Assembly (NCBI RefSeq): GCF_031455295.1
Contig: NZ_JAVDSL010000005.1
Coordinates: 1-64,000, forward strand
DNA length: 64,000 nucleotides
Reading direction: 5' to 3'
Origin: Leifsonia sp. 1010
GTDB taxonomy: Bacteria; Actinomycetota; Actinomycetes; Actinomycetales; Microbacteriaceae
Part shown: one piece after another, positions 39,209-47,943 of the stretch
Position numbering within the stretch: position 1 is the first letter of the stretch
How the letters are laid out: the number at the start of each line of letters is the position of its first letter
Position numbers and translations under genes: made by a program
Notes under the pieces: model-generated
What the model was told of the DNA's origin: nothing
The model's database searches: none
The model's input: the letters and a program-made list of their open reading frames with translations, nothing else

Positions 39209-39274
39209 CCGTCGAGTCCGCAAACTTTGCACACGACACGCGGCGCAAGCGTGCAAAGTTTGCGGACTCGACGG
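39209..39274. repeat. Intergenic inverted repeat, family B copy 3
   Basis: Perfect 24-base arms (CCGTCGAGTCCGCAAACTTT then GCAC) flank an 18-nt loop. It lies 24 bp after the aceB stop and 35 bp upstream of the lipoprotein promoter on the same strand, so it could terminate aceB transcription. Confidence 0.88.
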
Positions 39275-39298
39275 CGGGCGGCGACGGATCGAGGAGGG

Positions 39299-40936
39299 CT
39301 AGCCCGCGAGCGGGAGCTCCTGCGGCTCGGCCGTGTCGACCAGGTATCGCGCGTAGGCGGGGATGGTCAGGAACGTCGGGAACTCCTCCCCCAGCGCCAC
39401 CTCGCGCAGCAGCTCCGCCGCATCCGCGAACCGTGCGCCCGCGCCGGCCTCGGCGCTCAGGCGCTCGAGCTCCGCGTCCAGGATGCGCGACACGGCCTCC
39501 CGGTCGACGGCCGCGCCCTCCGCCGTGACGATCCGGTTGTCGATCCACTGCCGCAGCAGCGACCGCGAGATCTCGGCCGTCGCCGCATCCTCCATCAGTC
39601 CGTCGATGGCGACGGCACCCGTGCCTCGCAGCCACGCCTCGATGTAGCGGAGCGCCACGGAGACGTTCGACCGGACCCCCGCATCCGTCACCGTGGCGTC
39701 CGCGCCGCGCACGTCGAGCAGGTCGTCCGCGCTGACGTCCACGTCGTCCCGCTGCCGTTCGACCTGGTTCGGCCGCTCCCCCAGCACCGCGTCGAACTCG
39801 GCGAGCGCGGTCGGGATGAGGTCGGGATGCGCGACCCAGGTGCCGTCGAAGCCGTCGCCGGCCTCGCGCCGCTTGTCGTCCGCGACCCGGGCCAGCGCCC
39901 GCTCGGTCGCCTCCGCATCCCGCCGGTTCGGGATGAAGGCGCTCATCCCGCCGATCGCGTGCGCGCCGCGCCGGTGGCACGTGGCGACCAGCAGCTCGGT
40001 GTACGCGCGCATGAACGGCACCGTCATCGTGATGCGGTCGCGGTCGCCGAACGCGAACCGGCGTCCGCGGCCCTGGAACGTCTTGATCATCGAGAAGATG
40101 TAGTCCCAGCGGCCGGCGTTGAGGCCGGCGCAGTGGTCGCGCAGCTCGTAGAGGATCTCCTCCATCTCGAACGCGGCCGGGATCGTCTCGATCAGCACGG
40201 TGGCGCGGATGGTGCCGACCGGCATCCCGATGCGCTGCTGGGCGAACACGAAGATGTCGTTCCAGAGCCGTGCCTCGAGGTGCGACTCCAGCTTCGGCAG
40301 GTAGAAGTACGGTCCGCAGCCGTTCGCGACCAGCTGCTCGGCGTTGTGCCAGAAGTACAGGCCGAAGTCGGTGAGGGACGCGCTGGCCGGCGCCGTGCGT
40401 CCCGCACGGTCGGTGAAGGCGAGGTGCTTCTCGACCAGGTGCCAGCCGCGCGGGCGCATCACGATCGTCGGCGTGTGCTCGAACGGCGTGGTGACCCGGT
40501 ACTCCTTACCCTCTGGACTGGTGAAGGCGAGGCGTCCGCGGACCGCGTCGTGCAGCGTCCGCTGGCCGCCCACGATGTTCGCCCAGGTGGGGCTGGTGGC
40601 GTCCTCTAGGTCGGCGAGCCAGACGCGGGCGCCCGAATTGAGGGCGTTGATCGCCATCTTCGGGTCGGTCGGGCCGGTGATCTCGACGCGGCGGTCCTCG
40701 AGCCCGGGCCCGGCTCCGGCAGCGCGCCACGAGCGGTCGTCGCGGATGGCGGCGGTGGCGCTCAGGAAGCGCGGGTCGCGCCCGTTGCCCGCCTCCGCGC
40801 GGTGCCGCTGGCGCTCGGCCAGCAGCTCCTGCCGCCGGGCGGCGAACGCCTGGTGCAGGTGGTCGACGAAGGCGATGGCCTCCGGTGTCAGGATGGTGTC
40901 GGTCGCGTCGTCGCGCGTCCCGCAGATCTCGATCAT
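39299..40936 (-). CDS. aceB: Malate synthase A
   Basis: A 545-residue enzyme that joins glyoxylate and acetyl-CoA to malate, the second step of the glyoxylate shunt. Family blocks include VWLADLEDATSPTW, MRPRGWHLVEKH, GTIRATVLIETIPAAFEMEEILYELRDHCAGLNAGRWDYIFS (catalytic region) and DGTWVAHPDLIP. The open frame continues upstream, but ATG 40936 with GAAGGAAG upstream gives the correct N-terminus. It lies 116 bp after aceA with a hairpin between. Confidence 0.96.
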   Translation of the reverse strand: MIEICGTRDDATDTILTPEAIAFVDHLHQAFAARRQELLAERQRHRAEAGNGRDPRFLSATAAIRDDRSWRAAGAGPGLEDRRVEITGPTDPKMAINALNSGARVWLADLEDATSPTWANIVGGQRTLHDAVRGRLAFTSPEGKEYRVTTPFEHTPTIVMRPRGWHLVEKHLAFTDRAGRTAPASASLTDFGLYFWHNAEQLVANGCGPYFYLPKLESHLEARLWNDIFVFAQQRIGMPVGTIRATVLIETIPAAFEMEEILYELRDHCAGLNAGRWDYIFSMIKTFQGRGRRFAFGDRDRITMTVPFMRAYTELLVATCHRRGAHAIGGMSAFIPNRRDAEATERALARVADDKRREAGDGFDGTWVAHPDLIPTALAEFDAVLGERPNQVERQRDDVDVSADDLLDVRGADATVTDAGVRSNVSVALRYIEAWLRGTGAVAIDGLMEDAATAEISRSLLRQWIDNRIVTAEGAAVDREAVSRILDAELERLSAEAGAGARFADAAELLREVALGEEFPTFLTIPAYARYLVDTAEPQELPLAG

Positions 40937-40977
40937 GTCTTCACTTCCTTCTGTCGTCGTGGTTCCTCGCGCCGCCA

Positions 40978-41043
40978 CCAGCTCCGGAGTTTTTCCGCTC
41001 TGCCACGGCGTGTCGGGCGAAAAACTCAGGAACGGATGGCTGG
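40978..41043. repeat. Degenerate inverted repeat, family A/C hybrid
   Basis: It lies between aceA and aceB. The inner stem GAGTTTTTC/GAAAAACTC is perfect and identical to family A; the outer stem is decayed. The loop holds CACGGCGTGTCGGG, the core of family C. It may cause partial termination between the two glyoxylate-shunt genes. Confidence 0.65.
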
Positions 41044-41052
41044 GCGCGGGGG

Positions 41053-42369
41053 TCAGAACTGGTGCTCCTCGGTGGAGCCGGTGAGGGCGAGCGTCGCGCT
41101 GTCGGGGTTGAGCGCGGTCGCGACGCGGTCGAAGTAGCCGGTGCCGACCTCCCGCTGGTGGCGGGTGGCGGTGTAGCCGTCGCTCTCCGAGGCGAATTCC
41201 GCCTCCTGCAGGTCGACGTAGGCGCTCATGTGGCGCCGTCCGTAGTCCCGGGCGAGCGTGAACATGGAGTGGTTGAGGGCGTGGAAGCCGGCCAGCGTGA
41301 TGAACTGGAAGGCGTATCCCATCGCGGCGAGCTCCCGCTGGAACCGCGCGATCGTCTCGTCGTCGAGGTGCCGACGCCAGTTGAACGACGGCGAGCAGTT
41401 GTACGCGAGCCGCTTCTCCGGGTGCTCGGCGTGGACCGCCTCGGCGAAGCGGCGCGCGAGCTCCAGGTCGGGCTCCGCCGACTCCACCCAGAGCAGGTCG
41501 GCGTACGGCGCGTACGCCAGACCCCGGGCGATGACCGGCTCGATGCCGTTCTCGACCTCGTAGAACCCCTCGGCGGTGCGCGTCCCGGTCACGAAGCGGG
41601 CGTCGCGCTCGTCGTGGTCGCTGGTGAGCAGCGTCGCGGCGAGGGCGTCGGTGCGGGCGATGACGATGGTGGGCACCCCGGCGACGTCGGCCGCCAGCCG
41701 CGCGGCATTGAGGGTGCGGATGTGCTGGCCGGTCGGGACGAGCACCTTGCCGCCCATGTGGCCGCACTTCTTCTCGCTGGCCAGCTGGTCCTCCCAGTGC
41801 ACGCCGGCGGCGCCCGCCTGGATCATCGCGTGCATGAGCTCGTACGCGTTGAGCGGGCCGCCGAAGCCGGCCTCGGCGTCGGCGACGATGGGCGCCATCC
41901 AGTCGCTCACCGGCCCGTCGACACCCTCGACCTGACCGGCACGCAGCAGGGCGTTGTTGATGCGGCGGACGACGGCCGGCACCGAGTTCGCCGGGTAGAG
42001 ACTCTGGTCAGGATACGTCTGGCCGGCGAGGTTCGCGTCGGCGGCGACCTGCCAGCCCGAGAGGTAGATCGCTTCGAGCCCGGCGCGAACCTGCTGAACG
42101 GCCTGGTTGCCGGTGAGGGCTCCGAGGGCGGCGACCCAGCGCGGGTCGTCGGCGGTGCTGTCGCGCTGGATCAGCTCCCAGAGTCGCTCGGCGCCGCGGC
42201 GGGCGAGGGTCTGCTCCTCGCGGACCGGGCCGCGCAGGCTGACGACGTCGTCGGCCGTGTAGTCGCGGCGGATGCCCGACCAGCGCGGATCCGCATCCCA
42301 CTCCAACTGCAGCTCGGCGGCGGTCTGGGTCGTGTCTCCGGGGCGGGGCTCTGTCGTCCGGTTTTCCAT
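41053..42369 (-). CDS. aceA: Isocitrate lyase
   Basis: A 438-residue enzyme that splits isocitrate into succinate and glyoxylate. The active-site signature [10 protein letters not shown] has the catalytic Cys202; [12 protein letters not shown] and TEGFY/ARTDA blocks are also typical. With aceB it lets the cell grow on acetate or fatty acids. It is transcribed divergently from ramB, whose product is the likely regulator. Confidence 0.97.
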   Translation of the reverse strand: MENRTTEPRPGDTTQTAAELQLEWDADPRWSGIRRDYTADDVVSLRGPVREEQTLARRGAERLWELIQRDSTADDPRWVAALGALTGNQAVQQVRAGLEAIYLSGWQVAADANLAGQTYPDQSLYPANSVPAVVRRINNALLRAGQVEGVDGPVSDWMAPIVADAEAGFGGPLNAYELMHAMIQAGAAGVHWEDQLASEKKCGHMGGKVLVPTGQHIRTLNAARLAADVAGVPTIVIARTDALAATLLTSDHDERDARFVTGTRTAEGFYEVENGIEPVIARGLAYAPYADLLWVESAEPDLELARRFAEAVHAEHPEKRLAYNCSPSFNWRRHLDDETIARFQRELAAMGYAFQFITLAGFHALNHSMFTLARDYGRRHMSAYVDLQEAEFASESDGYTATRHQREVGTGYFDRVATALNPDSATLALTGSTEEHQF

Positions 42370-42461
42370 GTCGGGACCTCCATCGGTCGGATCGGATGAC
42401 TCGATCCTTCGCCCGCCGGGCGCCGCTCGACCCGCATCGACCGACAGAAATCCGCCGATTC

Positions 42462-42476
42462 TTCTGTTTGCCAGAA
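42462..42476. promoter_or_regulatory. Candidate RamB operator
   Basis: TTCTGTTTGCCAGAA has perfect arms TTCTG/CAGAA around TTTGC, which resembles the TTTGC core of known RamB sites in corynebacteria. It lies in the aceA-ramB intergenic region, 19 bp before ramB and 93 bp before aceA. Confidence 0.5.
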
Positions 42477-42494
42477 CTTCGCGGGAGTGTCAGC

Positions 42495-43979
42495 ATGGCC
42501 ACCATGACCGTCACAGAGGACGTGCACGCCGACGCGCACGCCGACCAGACCGCAGCCGACGCGCTCACCTTGGGCCGGCGCATCCGCGCGTTCCGGCAGG
42601 CGCGCGCGATGACGCTGGAGGCCCTCGCCACGGCCGTCGACCGGGCACCGTCGCAGGTGTCGACCATCGAGAACGGCAACCGCGAGCCACGGCTGGCACT
42701 GCTCCGGGCGATCGCGGACGCCCTCGGCGTGACCGTCGACGACCTCCTCGCGCCGGACCCGCCGGACGAGCGCTCGGCTCTGGAGATCGCGGTCGAGCGG
42801 GCGCAGCGCGGACCGGTGTTCGCCTCCCTCGGCATCGATCCCGTGCGGGTCAGCCGGACCGTCCCTGACGCGACATTGCAGGCGATTCTGGCGCTCCACC
42901 AGGAGGTGGAGCGGCTGCACCGCGAGCGGGCGGCGACGCCGGAGGAGGCCCGCCGCGCGAACGCGGAACTGCGGGCGACGATGCGGGCGCGCGACAACCA
43001 CTTCCCCGAGCTCGAGGCCATCGCGGCCGACCTGCTGGCCGCCGTCGGCCACACCGGCGGCCCCGTCTCGCACCAGACCGTGACCGACATGGCCGATCAC
43101 CTCGGGTACTCGCTGCACTACGTGGGCGACCTGCCGCACTCCACCCGTTCGGTCACCGACCGGCGGAACGGGCGCATCTACCTGCCCACCGAGCAGTCGG
43201 CGTCCCGCGACTCGCGCTCCCCCATCCTGCAGGCCTTCGCGTCGCATGTGCTCGACCACGATGAGCCGCGAAACTACGCCGATTTTCTGCGGCAGCGGAT
43301 CGAGACCAACTATCTGACGGCCGCGCTGCTGCTGCCCGAGAAGGATGCTGTGGGCTTCCTCACCGAGGCGAAGAACTTCCGGCGCATCTCGATGGAGGAC
43401 CTCCGTGACGCCTTCGCCGTGTCGTATGAGACGGCGGCGCACCGGTTCACCAACCTCGCCACCGCGCGCCTCGGCATCCCGGTGCACTTCATGAAGGTGC
43501 ACGAGTCGGGCACCATCATCAAGGCGTACGAGAACGACGCCGTGGCCTTCCCGTCGGATGCGCTCGGCGCTGTCGAGGGGACGCCGGTGTGCCGCAGCTG
43601 GACCGCGCGCACGGTGTTCGATGTCGCCGACCGGTTCAGCCCGTACTACCAGTACACGGACACCCCGAGCGGGACGTTCTGGTGCACGTCACGCGTCGAG
43701 AAGGCGAAGGAGGGCGACTACTCCGTCAGCGTCGGGGTGCCGTTCGCGCACGTCAAGTGGTTCCGCGGGCGCGAGACGACGCATCGCGCGGTCTCCCGCT
43801 GCCCCGACGAATCCTGCTGCCGCCGGCCGCCCGGTGCTCTGGCCGAGCGCTGGGAGGGGATGGCGTGGCCGGCCGCGCGCACGCCCACGTCGCTGCTCGC
43901 CGCGCTCCCGACCGGGACCTTCCCCGGAGTGGACGCCACCGAGGTCTACGCCTTCCTCGACCGCCACGCCCCCGCCTGA
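42495..43979 (+). CDS. ramB: RamB-type regulator of acetate metabolism
   Basis: A 494-residue regulator. An XRE-type helix-turn-helix occupies about 22-75 (IRAFRQARAMTLEALATAVDRAPSQVSTIENG); the rest is the short-chain fatty-acyl regulator type with a DUF955-like segment (about 240-310) and C-terminal cysteines (CPDESCCRRPPG). Corynebacterial RamB represses aceA and aceB and other acetate genes. Divergence from aceA supports the same role. ATG 42495 is chosen as it gives the normal N-terminus. Confidence 0.9.
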   Translation: MATMTVTEDVHADAHADQTAADALTLGRRIRAFRQARAMTLEALATAVDRAPSQVSTIENGNREPRLALLRAIADALGVTVDDLLAPDPPDERSALEIAVERAQRGPVFASLGIDPVRVSRTVPDATLQAILALHQEVERLHRERAATPEEARRANAELRATMRARDNHFPELEAIAADLLAAVGHTGGPVSHQTVTDMADHLGYSLHYVGDLPHSTRSVTDRRNGRIYLPTEQSASRDSRSPILQAFASHVLDHDEPRNYADFLRQRIETNYLTAALLLPEKDAVGFLTEAKNFRRISMEDLRDAFAVSYETAAHRFTNLATARLGIPVHFMKVHESGTIIKAYENDAVAFPSDALGAVEGTPVCRSWTARTVFDVADRFSPYYQYTDTPSGTFWCTSRVEKAKEGDYSVSVGVPFAHVKWFRGRETTHRAVSRCPDESCCRRPPGALAERWEGMAWPAARTPTSLLAALPTGTFPGVDATEVYAFLDRHAPA

Positions 43980-43988
43980 GACATCCCA

Positions 43989-44055
43989 GCCAACAGCTCC
44001 TGAGTTTTTCGCGCGAAAGTGCCTCGAAAGGCGGAAAAACTCAGGAGCTGTTGGC
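43989..44055. terminator. Bidirectional hairpin, inverted-repeat family A
   Basis: Perfect 22-base arms identical to those at 21871-21937 flank a 23-nt loop of different sequence. It fills the gap between convergent ramB and glycosidase genes. The conserved arms with a changed loop suggest selection on the stem or recent dispersal. Confidence 0.87.
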
Positions 44056-44077
44056 TTGGGAGAAGGAGTCGGGCGCG

Positions 44078-46009
44078 TCAGTCGAGGGCGAGGAGGCGGA
44101 TCGCGACGCCGTAGGGCTCGAGCGCGACGGACGGGGATACGTCGCCGTCGAGCGTCCGCAGCTCGCCGCCGGCGACGGTCGGCTCGACCGTGACCGCGGT
44201 GTCGTGCTGCGACACGAAGAACACGAAGCGGCGGCCGTCCTCGTGCACCAGCGTGTCGGTGAACACGCGCGGGTCGTCGAGCCGCACATCCCGCTCCACA
44301 TCAGCGACGACGGCGAGCGCGTCGTACAGCCGCCACGTCTCCTCCGGGTTCACGCGGCCCTGCGCCGACGCGAAGAACTCGAGGGGATAGGTGCACAGCA
44401 CCGCGCGCCCCGCACCGTGATCGCGCACCACGACAGCGGGCCGGCCGTGCGCATCCACCGCGACGACGCGACCCGAGGTCGCCCGCACCGGGAGGTACGT
44501 CCGCCCGTTGTCGTTGCCCGCGGCAGCGAACGACAGCTCGGTCCCGGCCGCGATCGACCCGAAGTCCTCGGTGAACCGCAGCGTCACGGTCGGGTCCGTC
44601 ACCGGCTCGGCGAGCCCGTACGCGCTGTCCATCCGCACCCCGAAGAGCTCCTCTGTGTGCGCCCACCAGGGTCCTCGCTGCACGCCGCTCGACCCGTGCG
44701 AGTACGACGCGTAGACGGTCGCCCCCTCGCCCGCCAGCTCCACCAGCTGCTCCCACGAGGTCGCGCACAGCTGCTTGACCGACGGCAGCAGGTACAGGCC
44801 GTACCCGGTCGGCAGCCCGCCGTCCTCCTTCTCGCGCACCACCGCGACGGGGATGTGCGCCTCATGCGCCGCGACGTAGGACTGCTCCCCCGTCGCCACG
44901 ATGTGCGCGCGCTCCTCCTCCTGCGTGAACGGGTAGTCCTCGGCGAGGTGCGAGGGGACGACGAGCGCCGCATCCACCGGCGCCCGCCGCACCGACGGCA
45001 GCTCGATCGCGGCGAGGTCGGCGGCGAACCGCGCCAGTTCGCGCAGCGGCGGCTTGGGGTTGCCGTGACGGTCGGTGATGCCGAAGTGCATCTCGAAGGG
45101 ATGGTGCGAGTACGGCCGCTGATCGGCGAGGTCGTCGCAATCGGTGTTGTTCCACGCGATCCATCCCGTGGCACCGGCCAGGAGCGTCGAGTACAGCAGC
45201 TGCCGGTAATAGGAGGCGGCGCCCGCGTCCGACACGAAGTCGCTCGTCAGGCCGAACTCCTCCATGATGACGGGCAGTCCGTCGGTCGCCGCGAGTTCGG
45301 CGATGAACGCCGCCTTGAGGTGCTGCCGCACCTGGTCGGTCTCCATCCGGTACACGTGGGGCCCGATGAAGTCGGTGAACTTCGCCAGGTCGCGCACCGA
45401 GAACCCGTTGTCGTGACCCGTCGTCTCGATGCCCCAGGCGCCGTCGCCGACGGCGACCGGCTGCGTCCCGCCGCCCGCGCGCACCGCATCCACCAGTAGC
45501 GAGGCCCACGCGTCGACGATGGGACGCGGTGCCTCCCCTCCGTAGATCGGCACCTCGTTGGTGAGCAGCCACCCGGCGACGGCGGGATGCGCGGCGAACC
45601 GCGACGTCAGCTCCCGCACGTACCAGGCCTGCCGTCCGACGAACCACACGTCGCTGTACAGGTCGCGGCCGTCGCGCCACGCCGGGTCCCAGTTCTCGCC
45701 AGACATGTGCCCGACGAGGAAGGTCGGGACCGTCGTCATCCCGACCTCCGTGTGCGCGTCGAGGAAGTCGGCGAAGTTCGCCACGCACTGCTCGTCGAGG
45801 GAGTCCGGGGTCGGATGGAAGTCGGGCCAGTAGAAGAAGGAGCGGGTCATGTTCAGGCCGTGCTCGGCGAGCACACGCAGCTCCTCCCGCACGATGGTCG
45901 TGTCGTAGCGCGTCCACATCAGCGGGCCGCCGGTGCGCGACCAGAAGTTGGCGCCGAGCCACACCACGGGGGCGTCGTCGACCTGCAAGACCGGGGATGG
46001 GCGATCCAT
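44078..46009 (-). CDS. GH5-like glycoside hydrolase
   Basis: A 643-residue cytoplasmic (no signal peptide) glycosidase. The N-terminal two thirds form a TIM barrel like GH5/clan A: W-x-N-E-type acid/base in LLTNEVPI (Glu152) and nucleophile in VIMEEFG (Glu251). The C-terminal part (about 340-640) has a glutaminase-like/GH42 trimerisation-like domain and a small beta domain. It is last in the sugar-transport cluster, 37 bp after the permease, and should process the imported oligosaccharide. Mannan- or glucan-derived sugar is possible; substrate not certain. Confidence 0.8.
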   Translation of the reverse strand: MDRPSPVLQVDDAPVVWLGANFWSRTGGPLMWTRYDTTIVREELRVLAEHGLNMTRSFFYWPDFHPTPDSLDEQCVANFADFLDAHTEVGMTTVPTFLVGHMSGENWDPAWRDGRDLYSDVWFVGRQAWYVRELTSRFAAHPAVAGWLLTNEVPIYGGEAPRPIVDAWASLLVDAVRAGGGTQPVAVGDGAWGIETTGHDNGFSVRDLAKFTDFIGPHVYRMETDQVRQHLKAAFIAELAATDGLPVIMEEFGLTSDFVSDAGAASYYRQLLYSTLLAGATGWIAWNNTDCDDLADQRPYSHHPFEMHFGITDRHGNPKPPLRELARFAADLAAIELPSVRRAPVDAALVVPSHLAEDYPFTQEEERAHIVATGEQSYVAAHEAHIPVAVVREKEDGGLPTGYGLYLLPSVKQLCATSWEQLVELAGEGATVYASYSHGSSGVQRGPWWAHTEELFGVRMDSAYGLAEPVTDPTVTLRFTEDFGSIAAGTELSFAAAGNDNGRTYLPVRATSGRVVAVDAHGRPAVVVRDHGAGRAVLCTYPLEFFASAQGRVNPEETWRLYDALAVVADVERDVRLDDPRVFTDTLVHEDGRRFVFFVSQHDTAVTVEPTVAGGELRTLDGDVSPSVALEPYGVAIRLLALD

Positions 46010-46046
46010 GGTGCCTTTCAGAAAGAAGAGGGGATGCGGTCGAGCG

Positions 46047-46886
46047 TCACTTCACCGCGCCGGCGGTCAGACCGGCGACGAAGTTGCGCTGCAGCAGGAG
46101 GAACGCGACGACGATCGGTATGGACACGACCAGCGACGCCGCCATGATCTGGTTCCAGTACACGTTCGTCTGGGTCGAGTAGAGCTGCAAGCCGACCGCG
46201 AGCGTCCTGTTCTCGTCCGTCGTCATCACGGATGCGAACAGCACCTCGCCCCAACTGGTCATGAACGAGTAGATCGCGACCGCGATGAGACCGGGGCGGG
46301 CAGCCGGCAGCACCACGTGCCACAGTGCGCCCATGGGCCCGGAGCCGTCGACCTTCGCGGCCTCGTCGAGGTCGCGCGGGATGCCGTCGAAGTATCCCGC
46401 GAGCATCCAGATCGAGAACGGCAGCACGAACGTGAAGTACGTGATGATGAGGCCCCACCGGGTGCCGACCAGCTGGATGCCGGTCGCCTGGTTGATGTTC
46501 ACGAAGATCAGGAACAGCGGGAGCAGGAACAGCACACCGGGGAACATCTGCGTCGACAGCACGGTCGTGGTGAACACGTTCCGGCCCTTGAACCGGTAGC
46601 GCGACACGGCGTACGCGGCGAACACGGCGATGACCAGCGAGATCAGGGTCGCCGCGCTCGACACGATGAGCGAGTTCACGAAGTAGGACGCCAGCGGGAC
46701 GGTCGACCACATGTCGATGAACGGCTGGAACGTGATCGTCTGCGGCCACCAGGTGAACGCGGACTGCACCTCGGAGAGCGGCTTCACCGACGACGTGATC
46801 ATGACGTAGAGCGGCACCACCGTGAACACGGTGAGCACGGCGATGGTGACCCAGCGGAAGACGTGGGAAGAGCGGGTCTCACGCAT
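46047..46886 (-). CDS. Sugar ABC transporter permease, MalG type
   Basis: A 279-residue permease of the carbohydrate-uptake (CUT1) family with six helices. The EAA loop is GIPRDLDEAAKVDGSGPMGALWHVVLP. It overlaps the partner permease gene by eight bases. It forms a heterodimer with the MalF-type subunit. No ATPase gene lies in the cluster; such transporters often share an MsmK/UgpC-type ATPase encoded elsewhere. Confidence 0.93.
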   Translation of the reverse strand: MRETRSSHVFRWVTIAVLTVFTVVPLYVMITSSVKPLSEVQSAFTWWPQTITFQPFIDMWSTVPLASYFVNSLIVSSAATLISLVIAVFAAYAVSRYRFKGRNVFTTTVLSTQMFPGVLFLLPLFLIFVNINQATGIQLVGTRWGLIITYFTFVLPFSIWMLAGYFDGIPRDLDEAAKVDGSGPMGALWHVVLPAARPGLIAVAIYSFMTSWGEVLFASVMTTDENRTLAVGLQLYSTQTNVYWNQIMAASLVVSIPIVVAFLLLQRNFVAGLTAGAVK

Positions 46887-47865
46887 TGCGGTTCCTCCGG
46901 TTGACGACGAGCAGGTAGACGCCGGTCACGACCAGCAGGAACAGCAGCAGGAGGACGCTCATCGCGGCTCCGGAGCCGAAGTTCCAGGTCAGGAAGGAGG
47001 CGTTGTAGATGTGGAAGGAGATCAGGTCGCCGGCCGCGGGTTGGGCTGTGCTCCCGAACAGCACGAACGGTGTGTTGAAGTCGTTGAAGGTCCACAGGAA
47101 CATGACGAGCAGCAGGACGGAGTTGACCGGCCGCAGCATCGGCAGCGTGATCGCGCGCCACTGGCGGAAGGGCTTGGCGCCATCGACCGCGGAGGCCTCA
47201 TACACCTCCGACGGGATGGACTGGAGGCCCGCCATCAGCATCAGGAACGCGAACGGCCAGAGCCGCCAGATCGCGACGATGACGATCGACCAGAAGGCGT
47301 TGCCGCCGATCAGCCAGAACGGCTTGTCGCCCGGAAGCCCGAGGTTGTCGAAGAGGAAGTGGTTGATCGCGCCGGTGTCCTTCTGGAACATGAACTTCCA
47401 GGTGATGATGCCGGCGTAGAGCGGCAGCGCGTACGGCACGAGGAACAGCGTGCGGAAGAACGCGCGCCCCCGGAACCGGCCCTGCAGGGAGACGGCTGCC
47501 GCCATCCCGAGCACCCAGGAGAGGCCGACGACCAGGATGGTGAAGCCGACGGTGACGAGGAACGACCGGAGCAGCCCGGCGCCGACCGAGCCGTTGAAGT
47601 CGAGCGCGACGGCGTAGTTCTTCAGGCCGACGAACGGCGCCTCGCCCCAGTTGGCGATGTAGAACTTCGTCAGCTGCGTGAAGCTGATCCAGATGCCGGT
47701 GAGCATCGGGACGACGTGGATGAGGAGCTCGAACACGATCGCCGGTGCGAGCAGGATGAACGGGAGCCACCATCCCTTAGGGCGGCGGCGCTTGGGCTGG
47801 GGCGGTGCAGCTGCGGCGGCCGGCACGGTGCGCGCTGGGCCGCGGACGTCTGTCGTCGTCGACAT
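46879..47865 (-). CDS. Sugar ABC transporter permease, MalF type
   Basis: A 328-residue CUT1 permease with six helices after a polar, proline-rich cytoplasmic N-terminus. The EAA loop is PSEVYEASAVDGAKPFRQWRAITLPMLRP. It is 78 bp downstream of the binding-protein gene and overlaps the second permease gene. Confidence 0.93.
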   Translation of the reverse strand: MSTTTDVRGPARTVPAAAAAPPQPKRRRPKGWWLPFILLAPAIVFELLIHVVPMLTGIWISFTQLTKFYIANWGEAPFVGLKNYAVALDFNGSVGAGLLRSFLVTVGFTILVVGLSWVLGMAAAVSLQGRFRGRAFFRTLFLVPYALPLYAGIITWKFMFQKDTGAINHFLFDNLGLPGDKPFWLIGGNAFWSIVIVAIWRLWPFAFLMLMAGLQSIPSEVYEASAVDGAKPFRQWRAITLPMLRPVNSVLLLVMFLWTFNDFNTPFVLFGSTAQPAAGDLISFHIYNASFLTWNFGSGAAMSVLLLLFLLVVTGVYLLVVNRRNRNA

Positions 47866-47943
47866 GAGTCTCCTTGAGGGTGTGGCTGTCCGCCGGGCGG
47901 GACGCGGTGGCCGCGCCCCGCCCGACGAGCTGGTTTCCGGGTG

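Noticed and set aside
35131-39274. Family B repeats as a CRISPR array or att sites
   Set aside because: There are only three copies separated by genes, with no regular spacers, no cas genes and no integrase nearby.
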